Positions 1 through 5,405 of a DNA stretch of 8,721 nucleotides are shown here, in pieces. The notes below the pieces were generated by a model, which made no database searches, was not told where the DNA came from, and saw nothing but the letters and a program-made list of their open reading frames with translations. A program made the position numbers and the translations under genes. The DNA is from Crocinitomicaceae bacterium. Its GTDB lineage: Bacteria; Bacteroidota; Bacteroidia; Flavobacteriales_D; Crocinitomicaceae. The stretch's first letter is position 1. Every line of letters starts with the position of its first letter. The stretch is from positions 1-8,721 of the forward strand of contig JALWLM010000551.1 of assembly GCA_027084145.1 (NCBI GenBank). Direction: 5' to 3'.

Positions 1-1059
1 ATATCTGCGCAAGTAGAAGTTGATATTTCCGGAATGATATTTAATACTAAAGCCGGAGAAATTTATCTGGTGAAGCAGGATCAAGGAAAAGTTACAACTT
101 TTCTTAAAGGAAAGTTAGATAAAGAAGGTAATTTTAAATTAAAAGGAGAAGTTCCGGTAGAAGATTATTATATTCTACTTGTAGGAAATCATCCAATAGA
201 GTTAGTCATTAGAAAAAATATACCGATTAAAGTCTATGGAGATGGAAGTAACTTGTCCGAATTTACCAATATTGTCGGATCGTTAGAGTCATCAAGATTG
301 AATGAATTTTTAAAAATACGTAAAGAATGGGCAGATAAGATAAGAAAATCTAATGAAGTTTTAAAAAAGGATCCTTCTAAGAGAGATTCTGTCAATCGGG
401 CAATGGAACGGGAGTTTAATTTATTTAAAAGCAGACGAAAAACATTTTTATTTAGAAACAGAAATTCACCTGCACTAATCGCACTTGTTCCAACTTATGA
501 TAAAGATAAAGAGTTTGCAGAATATGAATCGATAGTACAGCAATTGGAAAGGAGTTTTGCAACTTCAACGGAAGTTCAAAAGGTAGTTAAAGAATATCAA
601 ACAATTTTAAAGAAAAGGGAAGCGACTAATCAATTTGCTCCGGGAAAAATTGCCCCTGATTTTGAAGGAACAAAACCGGATGGTTCTAAGATGAAACTTT
701 CGGATTTGAGAGGAAAGTATGTTTTAATTGATTTTTGGGCATCATGGTGCGGTCCCTGTAGAAGAGAAAATCCTTCGGTCGTCAATTTATACAACCAATA
801 TAAATCGAAAGGCTTTACTATTATGAGCGTTTCTTTGGATAGAGACAAAAACAAATGGGTAGAAGCAATCAAAAAAGATAAACTTTCTTGGCCGAATCAT
901 GTGAGCGACCTAAAAGGATGGCAAAGTGATATAGGAAGGCTTTATAATGTATCAAGTATTCCTTATACTGTTTTAATTGATAAGGAAGGTAAAATTATTC
1001 GTACAAAATTAAGAGCACATGATTTAGAGATAACTCTAAGAGAGCTTTTTGGTGAATAA
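1..1059 (+). CDS. TlpA-like thiol-disulfide oxidoreductase with DUF4369-type N-terminus (5' end cut by window)
   Basis: The reading frame is open from base 1, so the first in-frame ATG (34) is probably not the start. The residues before it (ISAQVEVDISG) look like the end of a signal peptide or lipoprotein leader followed by the mature protein, and 352 codons are visible. Codons about 5-100 resemble the DUF4369 beta-rich domain found at the N-terminus of Bacteroidota TlpA/ResA-like proteins. A charged helical linker follows to about codon 205. The C-terminal third is a thioredoxin fold with WCGPC (cysteines at codons 250 and 253, bases 748-759) and the cis-proline in SSIPYTVLID (Pro at codon 321). 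Such proteins reduce or exchange disulfides in the periplasm, for example in cytochrome c maturation or stress responses; the substrate cannot be told here. The stop codon directly abuts the ATG of lpxH, so the two are probably co-transcribed. Confidence 0.9.
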   Translation: MSAQVEVDISGMIFNTKAGEIYLVKQDQGKVTTFLKGKLDKEGNFKLKGEVPVEDYYILLVGNHPIELVIRKNIPIKVYGDGSNLSEFTNIVGSLESSRLNEFLKIRKEWADKIRKSNEVLKKDPSKRDSVNRAMEREFNLFKSRRKTFLFRNRNSPALIALVPTYDKDKEFAEYESIVQQLERSFATSTEVQKVVKEYQTILKKREATNQFAPGKIAPDFEGTKPDGSKMKLSDLRGKYVLIDFWASWCGPCRRENPSVVNLYNQYKSKGFTIMSVSLDRDKNKWVEAIKKDKLSWPNHVSDLKGWQSDIGRLYNVSSIPYTVLIDKEGKIIRTKLRAHDLEITLRELFGE

Positions 1060-1812
1060 ATGAAAGATGAAGGGAGAAATATCTATTTTGCTTCGGATTT
1101 TCACTTGGGAGCACCTGATTATGAAACAAGTCTGAAGAGAGAAAAGAAGATTGTAGAATGGTTGGATAATATTGTTCCGAAAGCCAAAGAAATTTATCTT
1201 GTAGGAGATCTTTTTGATTTTTGGTTTGAATATAAAACGGTGGTACCTAGAGGTTTTGTTCGTTTTCTAGGGAAATTAGCAGAAATAACAGACAAAGGAA
1301 TTCCTGTTCATGTATTTACAGGGAATCACGACATGTGGATTTTTGATTATCTACCAAAAGAAACAGGAATTATTTTACATCGAACTCCTATTGAAAAAAC
1401 ATTTTTCGGAAAGAAATATCTTATTGGACATGGTGATGGCTTAGGTCCGGGAGACAAAGGGTATAAATTCTTGAAAAAGATTTTTGAAAATAAGTTTTGT
1501 CAATGGTGTTTTGAACGGTTACACCCTAATTTCGGAATCTGGTTAGCTGAAAAATCTTCGAAAACAAGTAGAGCACATACAGGAAAATCAGATGAAATTT
1601 TTCTGGGAGAAGATAAAGAATGGTTGATTCAGTTTTGTAAAGAAGATCTAAAAAAAAGATCGATTGATTATTATATCTTTGGACATCGTCATCTCCCTTT
1701 GGAGATAGATATTACAGAGAAAACTAAATATTTTAATTTAGGAGAATGGATGAATTACCGTACTTATCTGGAAGTTACACCGCAACAAGTTTCATTAAAG
1801 ACTTGGGACTGA
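1060..1812 (+). CDS. lpxH: UDP-2,3-diacylglucosamine diphosphatase (LpxH-like calcineurin-type phosphoesterase)
   Basis: This 250-residue metallophosphoesterase has the full set of family motifs in order: D13-x-H15 in SDFHLG, G49-D50 in VGDLFDFW, G88-N89-H90-D91, H124 in GHGD, and H209/H211 in FGHRH. These residues bind the dinuclear metal centre. The C-terminal FNLGEW resembles the corresponding LGAW segment of E. coli LpxH, and the length matches that 240-residue enzyme. LpxH hydrolyses UDP-2,3-diacylglucosamine to lipid X at the inner membrane, an essential step of lipid A synthesis. Bacteroidota members have GNHD where E. coli has GNRD; the family also contains phosphoesterases of unproven substrate, so the exact reaction is inferred. 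The ATG follows the previous stop with no gap, suggesting translational coupling; no Shine-Dalgarno sequence is visible, as is usual for the phylum. Confidence 0.88.
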   Translation: MKDEGRNIYFASDFHLGAPDYETSLKREKKIVEWLDNIVPKAKEIYLVGDLFDFWFEYKTVVPRGFVRFLGKLAEITDKGIPVHVFTGNHDMWIFDYLPKETGIILHRTPIEKTFFGKKYLIGHGDGLGPGDKGYKFLKKIFENKFCQWCFERLHPNFGIWLAEKSSKTSRAHTGKSDEIFLGEDKEWLIQFCKEDLKKRSIDYYIFGHRHLPLEIDITEKTKYFNLGEWMNYRTYLEVTPQQVSLKTWD

Positions 1813-1872
1813 TTTATGATTAAAATGTCTAAAAAATTATCATTTGTTTTTCTTTTTTATAAAGAAAGTACC

Positions 1873-1880
1873 TATCTTTG
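1873..1880 (+). promoter_or_regulatory. Bacteroidota -7 promoter box TATCTTTG for tRNA-His
   Basis: TATCTTTG fits the TAnnTTTG consensus of the primary Bacteroidota sigma factor and lies 31 bases before the tRNA, placing initiation near 1886. The nearest upstream TTTG (1843-1846) is 26 bases away, longer than the usual spacing of about 20, so the -33 element is weak or absent. Confidence 0.6.
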
Positions 1881-1911
1881 CAGACATTCAAGTAAGGTTG
1901 AACTTTTAAAT

Positions 1912-1986
1912 GGTGGTTGTAGCTCAGTTGGTTAGAGCATCGGATTGTGGTTCCGAGGGTCGTGGGTTCGAATCCCATCATCCACC
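1912..1986 (+). tRNA. tRNA-His (anticodon GTG)
   Basis: The cloverleaf folds cleanly. The acceptor 5' strand is 1913-1919 and its 3' strand 1979-1985. The D arm starts GCTC and closes GAGC. The anticodon stem is TCGGA/TCCGA (1940-1944 and 1952-1956) around the loop TTGTGGT with GTG at 1947-1949. The T arm is GTGGG/CCCAT around TTCGAAT. The extra G at 1912 opposite C1986 is the G-1:C73 identity pair specific to tRNA-His. No CCA is encoded, so the CCA-adding enzyme is needed. One flaw is a U-U mismatch at acceptor pair 5:68 (bases 1917 and 1981). The 3' end is the likely integration site of the element that follows. Confidence 0.95.
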
Positions 1987-1998
1987 CTAAAACAAGAT

Positions 1999-2030
1999 AA
2001 AGCCCTGTATATCAGGGTTTTGTCGTTTTT
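1999..2030 (+). terminator. Rho-independent terminator after tRNA-His
   Basis: CCCTG (2003-2007) pairs with CAGGG (2013-2017) around the 5-base loop TATAT. The stem extends outward by one G-T and three A-T pairs (1999-2002 with 2018-2021), and a T-rich tract with TTTTT at 2026-2030 follows. It lies 12 bases after the tRNA and would end its transcript. Confidence 0.7.
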
Positions 2031-2040
2031 GCAAAATACT

Positions 2041-2072
2041 TTGCGCCAAGAAAACGGCTATGTTGCGCCAAG
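2041..2072 (+). repeat. Two direct copies of TTGCGCCAAG, 22 bp apart, before the recombinase stub
   Basis: The identical 10-mer occurs at 2041-2050 and 2063-2072, on the same face of the helix (two turns), between the tRNA terminator and the recombinase start. In this position it could be an arm-type binding site for the recombinase or an operator controlling it; that role is inferred from location only. Confidence 0.5.
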
Positions 2073-2079
2073 CTTTACC

Positions 2080-2270
2080 ATGGCATTAAAGATTTATCCA
2101 TATCGAAAAGCTGTCCTAAAGTATCAAAAAGATCCGGGAAAAAGATGGTATGTTGAATACTATCAATGGCATAAAGAAAAGAAAAACTAATCCGGAAAAG
2201 ATGGTATAAAGGATTTGAAAAATTAATAACACTTGTCTTTTTGAGTTGTAACATAATGAAATTATCCTGA
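2080..2270 (+). pseudogene. N-terminal stub of a Bacteroidota tyrosine recombinase (integrase), frameshifted
   Basis: From the ATG at 2080 the frame gives MALKIYPYRKAVLKY, then DPGKRWYVEYYQW, the style of the N-terminal arm-binding domain of Bacteroidota phage and conjugative-element integrases, before a stop at 2188-2190. Reading on in the next frame gives LIRKRWYKGFEKL to a TGA at 2268-2270. Adding one A to the A run at 2182-2186 joins the two into KEKKKLIRKRWYK, which matches the usual continuation. After about base 2230 the similarity fades, and no core-binding or catalytic R-H-R-Y region follows, so at least 300 residues are missing. An upstream in-frame start lies inside the tRNA and is not credible. 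The position next to the tRNA 3' end is typical for such an integrase and supports an old tRNA-His insertion. Confidence 0.65.
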
Positions 2271-2369
2271 TTTGTTTCAGAACAAATTTCATAAACTTTT
2301 CAGGACTATTTTCAGGAATTTTTCGGATGTCTCTCAGAAGTATTTTTTAAGTAAAAAATTAGGAAAAGA

Positions 2370-2602
2370 TTACTTTTTAAGGATTTTCAAAAACTCTTTT
2401 TTGGATAAATTAAATTTAGATATGATTTGCTTTACTATAAATTCAGGTACCGGATCTATATGGTTTTGAAGTGTGATAGATCTTTTTAAATCTTTATGAG
2501 CCCAAATTTCATGACCTCCTTTTGTCCTGATTTTTTTGCATCCTTGTGAACGGAGAAATTTACGAACATTAATTTTATATTGCTTAATTTATAGGTATTC
2601 AT
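2370..2602 (-). pseudogene. hicA: HicA-type mRNA interferase toxin, frameshifted near its N-terminus
   Basis: The - strand frame open from 2588 to the TAA at 2370-2372 encodes a complete HicA-like body: VRKFLRSQGCKKIRTKGGHEIWAH and then SITLQNHIDPVPEFIVKQI and a C-terminal SKKEFLKILKK. The histidine in KGGHEIW is the expected catalytic residue of the double-stranded-RNA-binding-like fold that cuts mRNA. That frame has no ATG, GTG or TTG before its last dozen codons. An ATG at 2602-2600, 6 bases after the hicB stop, starts a different frame (MNTYKLSNIK). One extra A in the AAAA run at about 2571-2574 joins the two into a normal 77-residue HicA. It is therefore a broken toxin gene, a sequencing error, or a gene read by a -1 slip on that run. 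It lies directly downstream of its antitoxin. Confidence 0.75.
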
Positions 2603-2608
2603 TTAATA

Positions 2609-3001
2609 TTAAGCAGGTATTTTAGGGATAGGAATAGTTATATTGTAGGAAGAGTAATTCTTATTGCTTAAAATATCTAAAAAACTTGAGTTTTTTGATA
2701 AGATTTCTTTGATGTTCGGCTTAGAAAAATAAACTATCCCTTTTCTTTTTTTCTTTTTCCATCCTAATCTTTTCATTTCAGAAGCAAAAGTTCCTTTATT
2801 TATTATATAATTAAAAAATTCACTAAGAGATAAAGCAAAAGAATCTCTCGCTTCTTTTACAGTCTTTCCATATCCATAAACGTCTAAATCTGGAGAATAT
2901 ACGATATAACTTCCGGAATCTTTGAACTGAACAACTTTAACATTGACTTCTATATGTTGTCCTAATTTGTTCTTTAATATTCCTTGAAAATTCAGTTTCA
3001 T
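2609..3001 (-). CDS. hicB: HicB-like antitoxin
   Basis: The 130-residue protein has the HicB core at about residues 18-65: a beta-rich stretch with SGSYIVYSPDLDVYGYG followed by a helix in TVKEARDSFALSLSEFF. This pattern is typical of the partial RNase-H-like fold that masks the HicA active site. The remainder is basic (KRLGWKKKKRKG) and ends in a tail rich in I, P and K; no clear helix-turn-helix or ribbon-helix-helix DNA-binding domain is visible, as in a Bacteroidota subgroup that pairs with GGH-type HicA. The gene precedes hicA by 6 bases, the antitoxin-first order. A TACCTTTG box 24 bases upstream is a likely promoter. The antitoxin frame is intact while the toxin frame is not. Confidence 0.8.
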   Translation of the reverse strand: MKLNFQGILKNKLGQHIEVNVKVVQFKDSGSYIVYSPDLDVYGYGKTVKEARDSFALSLSEFFNYIINKGTFASEMKRLGWKKKKRKGIVYFSKPNIKEILSKNSSFLDILSNKNYSSYNITIPIPKIPA

Positions 3002-3025
3002 TATTGTTCATGTTATTATACAGAA

Positions 3026-3033
3026 CAAAGGTA
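3026..3033 (-). promoter_or_regulatory. -7 promoter box TACCTTTG for hicBA
   Basis: On the - strand, TACCTTTG matches TAnnTTTG and ends 24 bases before the hicB ATG, giving a short leader of under 20 bases. No good TTTG -33 element is seen at the expected distance. The GTTGAC array begins about 90 bases further upstream and could act as a control region for this promoter. Confidence 0.5.
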
Positions 3034-3120
3034 ACGTATTTTATGTTTATATAAAAATTGGAATCCTATTTCTGTCATTTTGTAAAAAAACACAAAAAAA
3101 AACTCACCTGTAAAAATGCT

Positions 3121-3346
3121 GTTGACTTGTTGACTTTTTACCTCAATCCCTTATGGTTATTGGTCTAAATTGTCAACAAAACTTTGTTGACTCCTTGTTG
3201 ACTTGTTGACTTTTATTTTTAATCATTCTAAATAGTGTTAAATTTTGTCAACAAAAGTCAACAAAAGTCAACAGAAAATAAAACAGTTTGTTGACAAGCA
3301 AACCCTTTATTTATCTACTTTTCCAAAAAAGTCAACAAAAGTCAAC
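3121..3346. repeat. Array of twelve GTTGAC/GTCAAC hexamers (iteron-like)
   Basis: The largest gene-free stretch, 3002-3475, is dominated by this array. GTTGAC starts at 3121, 3129, 3186, 3197, 3205 and 3290; its reverse complement GTCAAC starts at 3172, 3247, 3257, 3267, 3331 and 3341. The units are mostly extended as TTGTTGACTT, or AAAGTCAACA in reverse. Reverse copies are spaced exactly 10 bp (one helical turn); forward copies 8 or 11 bp. The 3186-3210 and 3247-3272 blocks face each other and could form a large imperfect hairpin. Regular small repeats between AT-rich flanks suggest a binding array for a replication initiator, partition protein or repressor of the element. I see no coding potential here. 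The function is inferred from form only. Confidence 0.75.
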
Positions 3347-3430
3347 AAGATTTTTAATTGAAACCGATTTTTTTAGCGAAAAAAAACAGCAAAAACAACT
3401 ATTGTATTCCTAAACTTCGATATAGTGCAT

Positions 3431-3461
3431 AAAAAAAGCCCCGGAATACCGGAGCTTTTTT
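3431..3461. terminator. Bidirectional Rho-independent terminator downstream of the LPD1-like gene
   Basis: CCGG (3441-3444) pairs with CCGG (3449-3452) around AATA. A single C-A mismatch and a GC/GC pair continue the stem, which is flanked by A7 on the left and T6 on the right. It can therefore terminate on either strand; on the - strand it lies 15 bases after the stop of the gene ending at 3476. Confidence 0.8.
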
Positions 3462-3475
3462 GTTAATGAAACAGA

Positions 3476-4414
3476 CTAATAAAAAAATCTTTTAAGTTTA
3501 TCCCTGACCTCAAATAATAATCTGTCAATATATGGAACAATACGTTCAAGTTCCGATTTATTCATATATACCGGAGAAGAATATTTAGGACTTGTTAGAA
3601 AATGATTCTTCATTCCTCGTTGTTTCATTTTATAGGCAATGTATTGCTCGAATAATCTTGCCCAGATCTCTACTCTTTTGTAGTAGTAAGGATTGTGTTT
3701 TCTTATTCTCTGATAGTATGAAGTTAAACCACGTTCGTTAAAAATAACATTGTACATGATTTCTTCCATTATGTGATGGATAGGATATTTATCTTCGTTA
3801 ATTTTTTCTCTACCTGCTCTAATAGAACCGGGGTTGCCTGTTAAATAGACACTTCCTCTTTTGGGTTCAATTTTAGTCGCTATAAAGTTGTCTAAGAAAT
3901 GACCGTATTCATGCGCTAAAGATCCGGGACCACCGGTATATAAAAACCGCCATTTTTTACATTCAGAGCTTCCCATAGCTTCACACTCTTTTTTTTGTTT
4001 ATAAGGAAGCCGGTCTTTTCGATGATAACGAGATAGATTGATAATATATTGATTTGTCTCGTAGTGTGCATAAGCATTAGGTATTCCTCTTGATCCAATC
4101 GAAATACCGAGCATTCCTCTCATTCCTATATCTTTGTTTTTAAATAAGAGGATTTTGTTTAAATCAAAAAGAGCGGAATAGAGAGCCAAAGTATAATTAT
4201 ACTTATCTTCAGTAGTTAACCATTCTCCAAATTGCAAACCGCGTAAACCGAAAGATTTTGTTGTATTTACAACAAGTTTACCTTCTTTATACCATTTACT
4301 TGGGAAAGAGCTTGTGCCTTTAAAAAGTTTAAATAATTTTATTAGATTACTTTCATTATTATATAAATCATGTTTTGATTTATAGTCGCTGAAGTTATCT
4401 TGAATTTTTAGCAT
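3476..4414 (-). CDS. LPD1-like polyvalent-protein-associated zincin metallopeptidase domain protein
   Basis: This 312-residue protein resembles the LPD1 domain of the very large polyvalent proteins of phages and conjugative elements. In order it shows LRGLQFGEWLTTED (about residues 58-71) leading into YSALFDLNKIL, then AYAHYETNQYIINLSR (about 117-132), GPGSLAHEYGHFLDNF with the zinc-binding H168-E169-x-x-H172, and VEIWARLFEQY with E256 as the likely third ligand. LPD1 is predicted to be a zincin peptidase injected or transferred with element DNA, possibly to process element or host proteins; the substrate is unknown. Here the domain stands alone rather than inside a multidomain giant. No signal peptide is seen, so it is cytoplasmic or delivered. 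Its ATG overlaps the upstream small gene by 20 bases, indicating one transcript, and a strong terminator follows. Family assignment is by motif memory, not search. Confidence 0.72.
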   Translation of the reverse strand: MLKIQDNFSDYKSKHDLYNNESNLIKLFKLFKGTSSFPSKWYKEGKLVVNTTKSFGLRGLQFGEWLTTEDKYNYTLALYSALFDLNKILLFKNKDIGMRGMLGISIGSRGIPNAYAHYETNQYIINLSRYHRKDRLPYKQKKECEAMGSSECKKWRFLYTGGPGSLAHEYGHFLDNFIATKIEPKRGSVYLTGNPGSIRAGREKINEDKYPIHHIMEEIMYNVIFNERGLTSYYQRIRKHNPYYYKRVEIWARLFEQYIAYKMKQRGMKNHFLTSPKYSSPVYMNKSELERIVPYIDRLLFEVRDKLKRFFY

Positions 4415-4631
4415 TTTTTTTCTTTTTCTTTTTTTTGAATTGATCCATTCCTATACCTTCGGTAATATTTTTCCAAACAGTGGTGTCTTTTTTGGGTCCT
4501 CCACCTAAAATAGGTCCTGTTTTATCAAACTTATAAGAACCCTCTTTTATTCTTGTTTTATTTTTCTTTACAGCTTCGTGGATTCTTTTAAAATACTCTT
4601 TTTGTTCTTTTGTAAGCTTATACTTTGCCAT
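4395..4631 (-). CDS. Small basic protein of unknown function, overlapping the LPD1-like gene
   Basis: The 78-residue protein is not recognised. It is highly charged and basic, with an N-terminal amphipathic helix (about residues 5-28, KLTKEQKEYFKRIHEAVKK), a glycine-rich turn GPILGGGPKK in the middle, and a C-terminal run of seven lysines followed by NAKNSR. The composition suggests nucleic-acid binding or a packaged or transferred accessory protein. Its last 20 bases overlap the start of the LPD1-like gene in another frame, so the two are probably translationally coupled. The coding run for the lysines is nearly pure A and also forms the leader of the next gene. The 66-base gap upstream is AT-rich with no clear promoter box. 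Confidence 0.6.
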   Translation of the reverse strand: MAKYKLTKEQKEYFKRIHEAVKKNKTRIKEGSYKFDKTGPILGGGPKKDTTVWKNITEGIGMDQFKKKKKKKNAKNSR

Positions 4632-4697
4632 AGTTTTTAAATTTAAAGTGAATAAATATATTTTATATTAAATATAATTAGAATAAATAAAAAAGTG

Positions 4698-5057
4698 TCA
4701 TTCCACAACAAATTTTTCTCGTTTAAAGACAAATGGCCGTCCTTTTCCTTTGCGTTTTATGAGTTCGCTCGGGTTTAATGTGTCCGGGAGATAATAACTA
4801 TATGTAGTTACTTTTTCTCTACCGTTTTCATCGCAAATCTTTTCCGGAGCAAGGAATTTTTTAACCATCTTATTGATGTAATTCGGTTCAAATCGGAAGC
4901 TAAATTCCATTTTTATATCCTTTGTTGTCATCAATATTTCTTCTTGACCGGTAACCAAGAAGAGTTCTTCCAGATGATGACGTAAATCCTTAATTAAGGA
5001 AGGTTCGGAATTTACAGTAGCCTTTGATGACTTGCTGATAATCAACGTGTTCTGCAA
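4698..5057 (-). CDS. Winged-helix-like protein of unknown function, probable C-terminal fragment
   Basis: The 119-codon frame opens with TTG at 5057; the next good start is an internal ATG at codon 43 (MTTKDIKMEF). From there the sequence looks like a winged helix: a helix ending in TTKDI, a recognition-like helix NYINKMVKKFL, and a C-terminal beta wing with RKGKGRPFVFKREKF. Such domains end several replication and primase proteins of mobile elements, but I do not recognise the family. The first 40 codons overlap a different - strand frame (4990-5166) that also looks protein-like, so this may be the C-terminal part of a longer gene broken by a frameshift near 5050. The gene lies upstream of the small basic gene on the same strand with a 66-base gap. 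Confidence 0.45.
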   Translation of the reverse strand: MQNTLIISKSSKATVNSEPSLIKDLRHHLEELFLVTGQEEILMTTKDIKMEFSFRFEPNYINKMVKKFLAPEKICDENGREKVTTYSYYLPDTLNPSELIKRKGKGRPFVFKREKFVVE

Positions 5058-5166
5058 TGTTGGTAAACCCGAGAAACTTCTCCACGTGTTTCAGTGCATC
5101 TTTTCCATGATCCAATTGTATGGCCGAAGCCGTCCACGGTACAAGTGTTTCCTCTATGGTTATTTC
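4990..5166 (-). pseudogene. Relic frame resembling the C-terminus of a tyrosine recombinase (tentative)
   Basis: This frame runs 58 codons between a TGA (5167-5169) and a TAA (4990-4992) with no ATG. Its middle, HGKDALKHVEKFLG then FTNIAEHVDYQQV, matches in spacing the LG-H-x-N-I...Y-x-x-V end of tyrosine recombinases, with Tyr at the place of the nucleophile, and the frame ends 13 residues later as such proteins do. However, the expected RH-T and GH histidines are absent (W and F instead). Upstream of the TGA the same frame continues with KEPVPKGK up to the 98-bp repeat, so it may once have been longer. The alternative is that it is the 5' part of the winged-helix ORF, displaced by one base. 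Confidence 0.28.
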
Positions 5167-5216
5167 TCACTTACCTTTTGGGACAGGTTCTTTTACTAAT
5201 TTGTAATCAAAGTATG

Positions 5217-5314
5217 AAAATAATAGTGTTTTTTCTACTAAAATTAAAGTTTGTATCTTTGAATAAAGTTTTGTGCTAAATTGAAAAGTAAGTGCTTTTA
5301 AATCCGCTACTATT
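5217..5314 (+). repeat. 98-bp direct repeat, copy 1 (promoter-bearing)
   Basis: This copy is identical base for base to 7013-7110. It starts AAAATAATAGTG and ends CCGCTACTATT, and carries the TATCTTTG promoter box about 40 bases in. The half after the box would be transcribed as the start of the leader; AAAAG and CTTTT inside it can form a short stem. Weak similarity continues about 12 bases past the end (ATACAAAAC against ACACAAACC). It lies 91 bases before the Asp-box protein gene and abuts the - strand remnants of the mobile element. Confidence 0.95.
5254..5261 (+). promoter_or_regulatory. -7 promoter box TATCTTTG for the Asp-box protein gene
   Basis: The box matches TAnnTTTG inside repeat copy 1. 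Initiation near 5268 would give a leader of about 138 bases. No TTG is present at the usual -33 distance, so it may need an activator or be weak. Confidence 0.55.
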
Positions 5315-5405
5315 TTTATACAAAACGTCACCTAACATAAAGAAGAAAATTCAGAGCAGAGATAAACAAATTAAACCTTCTGTTAAAAAATAAGTCGTAA
5401 ATAAT

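Larger units (their letters stand above)
1987..5216. mobile_element. Decayed integrated element next to tRNA-His (left end at the tRNA; right end approximate)
   Basis: The boundaries are inferred, not seen as matching att sites. The case rests on content: a recombinase stub starting 94 bases after a tRNA 3' end, a hicBA toxin-antitoxin pair, an iteron-like array, a polyvalent-protein-type zincin, and several broken frames, set between a host housekeeping operon and a pair of secreted-protein genes. The right limit is set at the 98-bp repeat at 5217 because all - strand remnants stop there. I found no second copy of the tRNA 3' sequence, so the element is either truncated or longer than shown. 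Phage satellite, conjugative element and plasmid origins remain possible. Confidence 0.5.

Noticed and set aside
630..872. An 80-codon - strand open frame
   Set aside because: It is antisense to the thioredoxin domain, including the CGPC motif.
1945..2079. A possible earlier start for the recombinase stub, inside the tRNA
   Set aside because: It begins in the tRNA anticodon loop and the translated tRNA and terminator are not protein-like; the ATG at 2080 matches the integrase N-terminus.
2270..2287. Inverted repeat ATTTGTT-TCAG-AACAAAT considered as a terminator for hicBA
   Set aside because: The stem is all A-T except the edges and has no T tract on the - strand side, so it is too weak to call.
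2272..2469. A 65-codon + strand open frame starting at TTG
   Set aside because: It lies mostly antisense to the hicA body, has a rare start, and shows no recognisable protein pattern.
3121..3346. The GTTGAC array considered as a CRISPR array
   Set aside because: The units are 6-10 bases, occur in both orientations, and are separated by irregular gaps rather than uniform spacers; no cas genes are present.
3916..4098. A 60-codon - strand open frame
   Set aside because: It is an alternate frame inside the LPD1-like gene, which has clear family motifs in its own frame.
5094..5279. A 61-codon hydrophobic + strand open frame
   Set aside because: It is antisense to the recombinase-like relic and runs into the 98-bp repeat and its promoter; the second repeat copy has no equivalent frame.
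5330..5336. ACCTAAC after repeat copy 1, which fits the RYYYAAC end of an integron attC site
   Set aside because: No GTTRRRY partner follows within the expected 60-140 bases, the second copy lacks the motif, and no integron integrase is visible.
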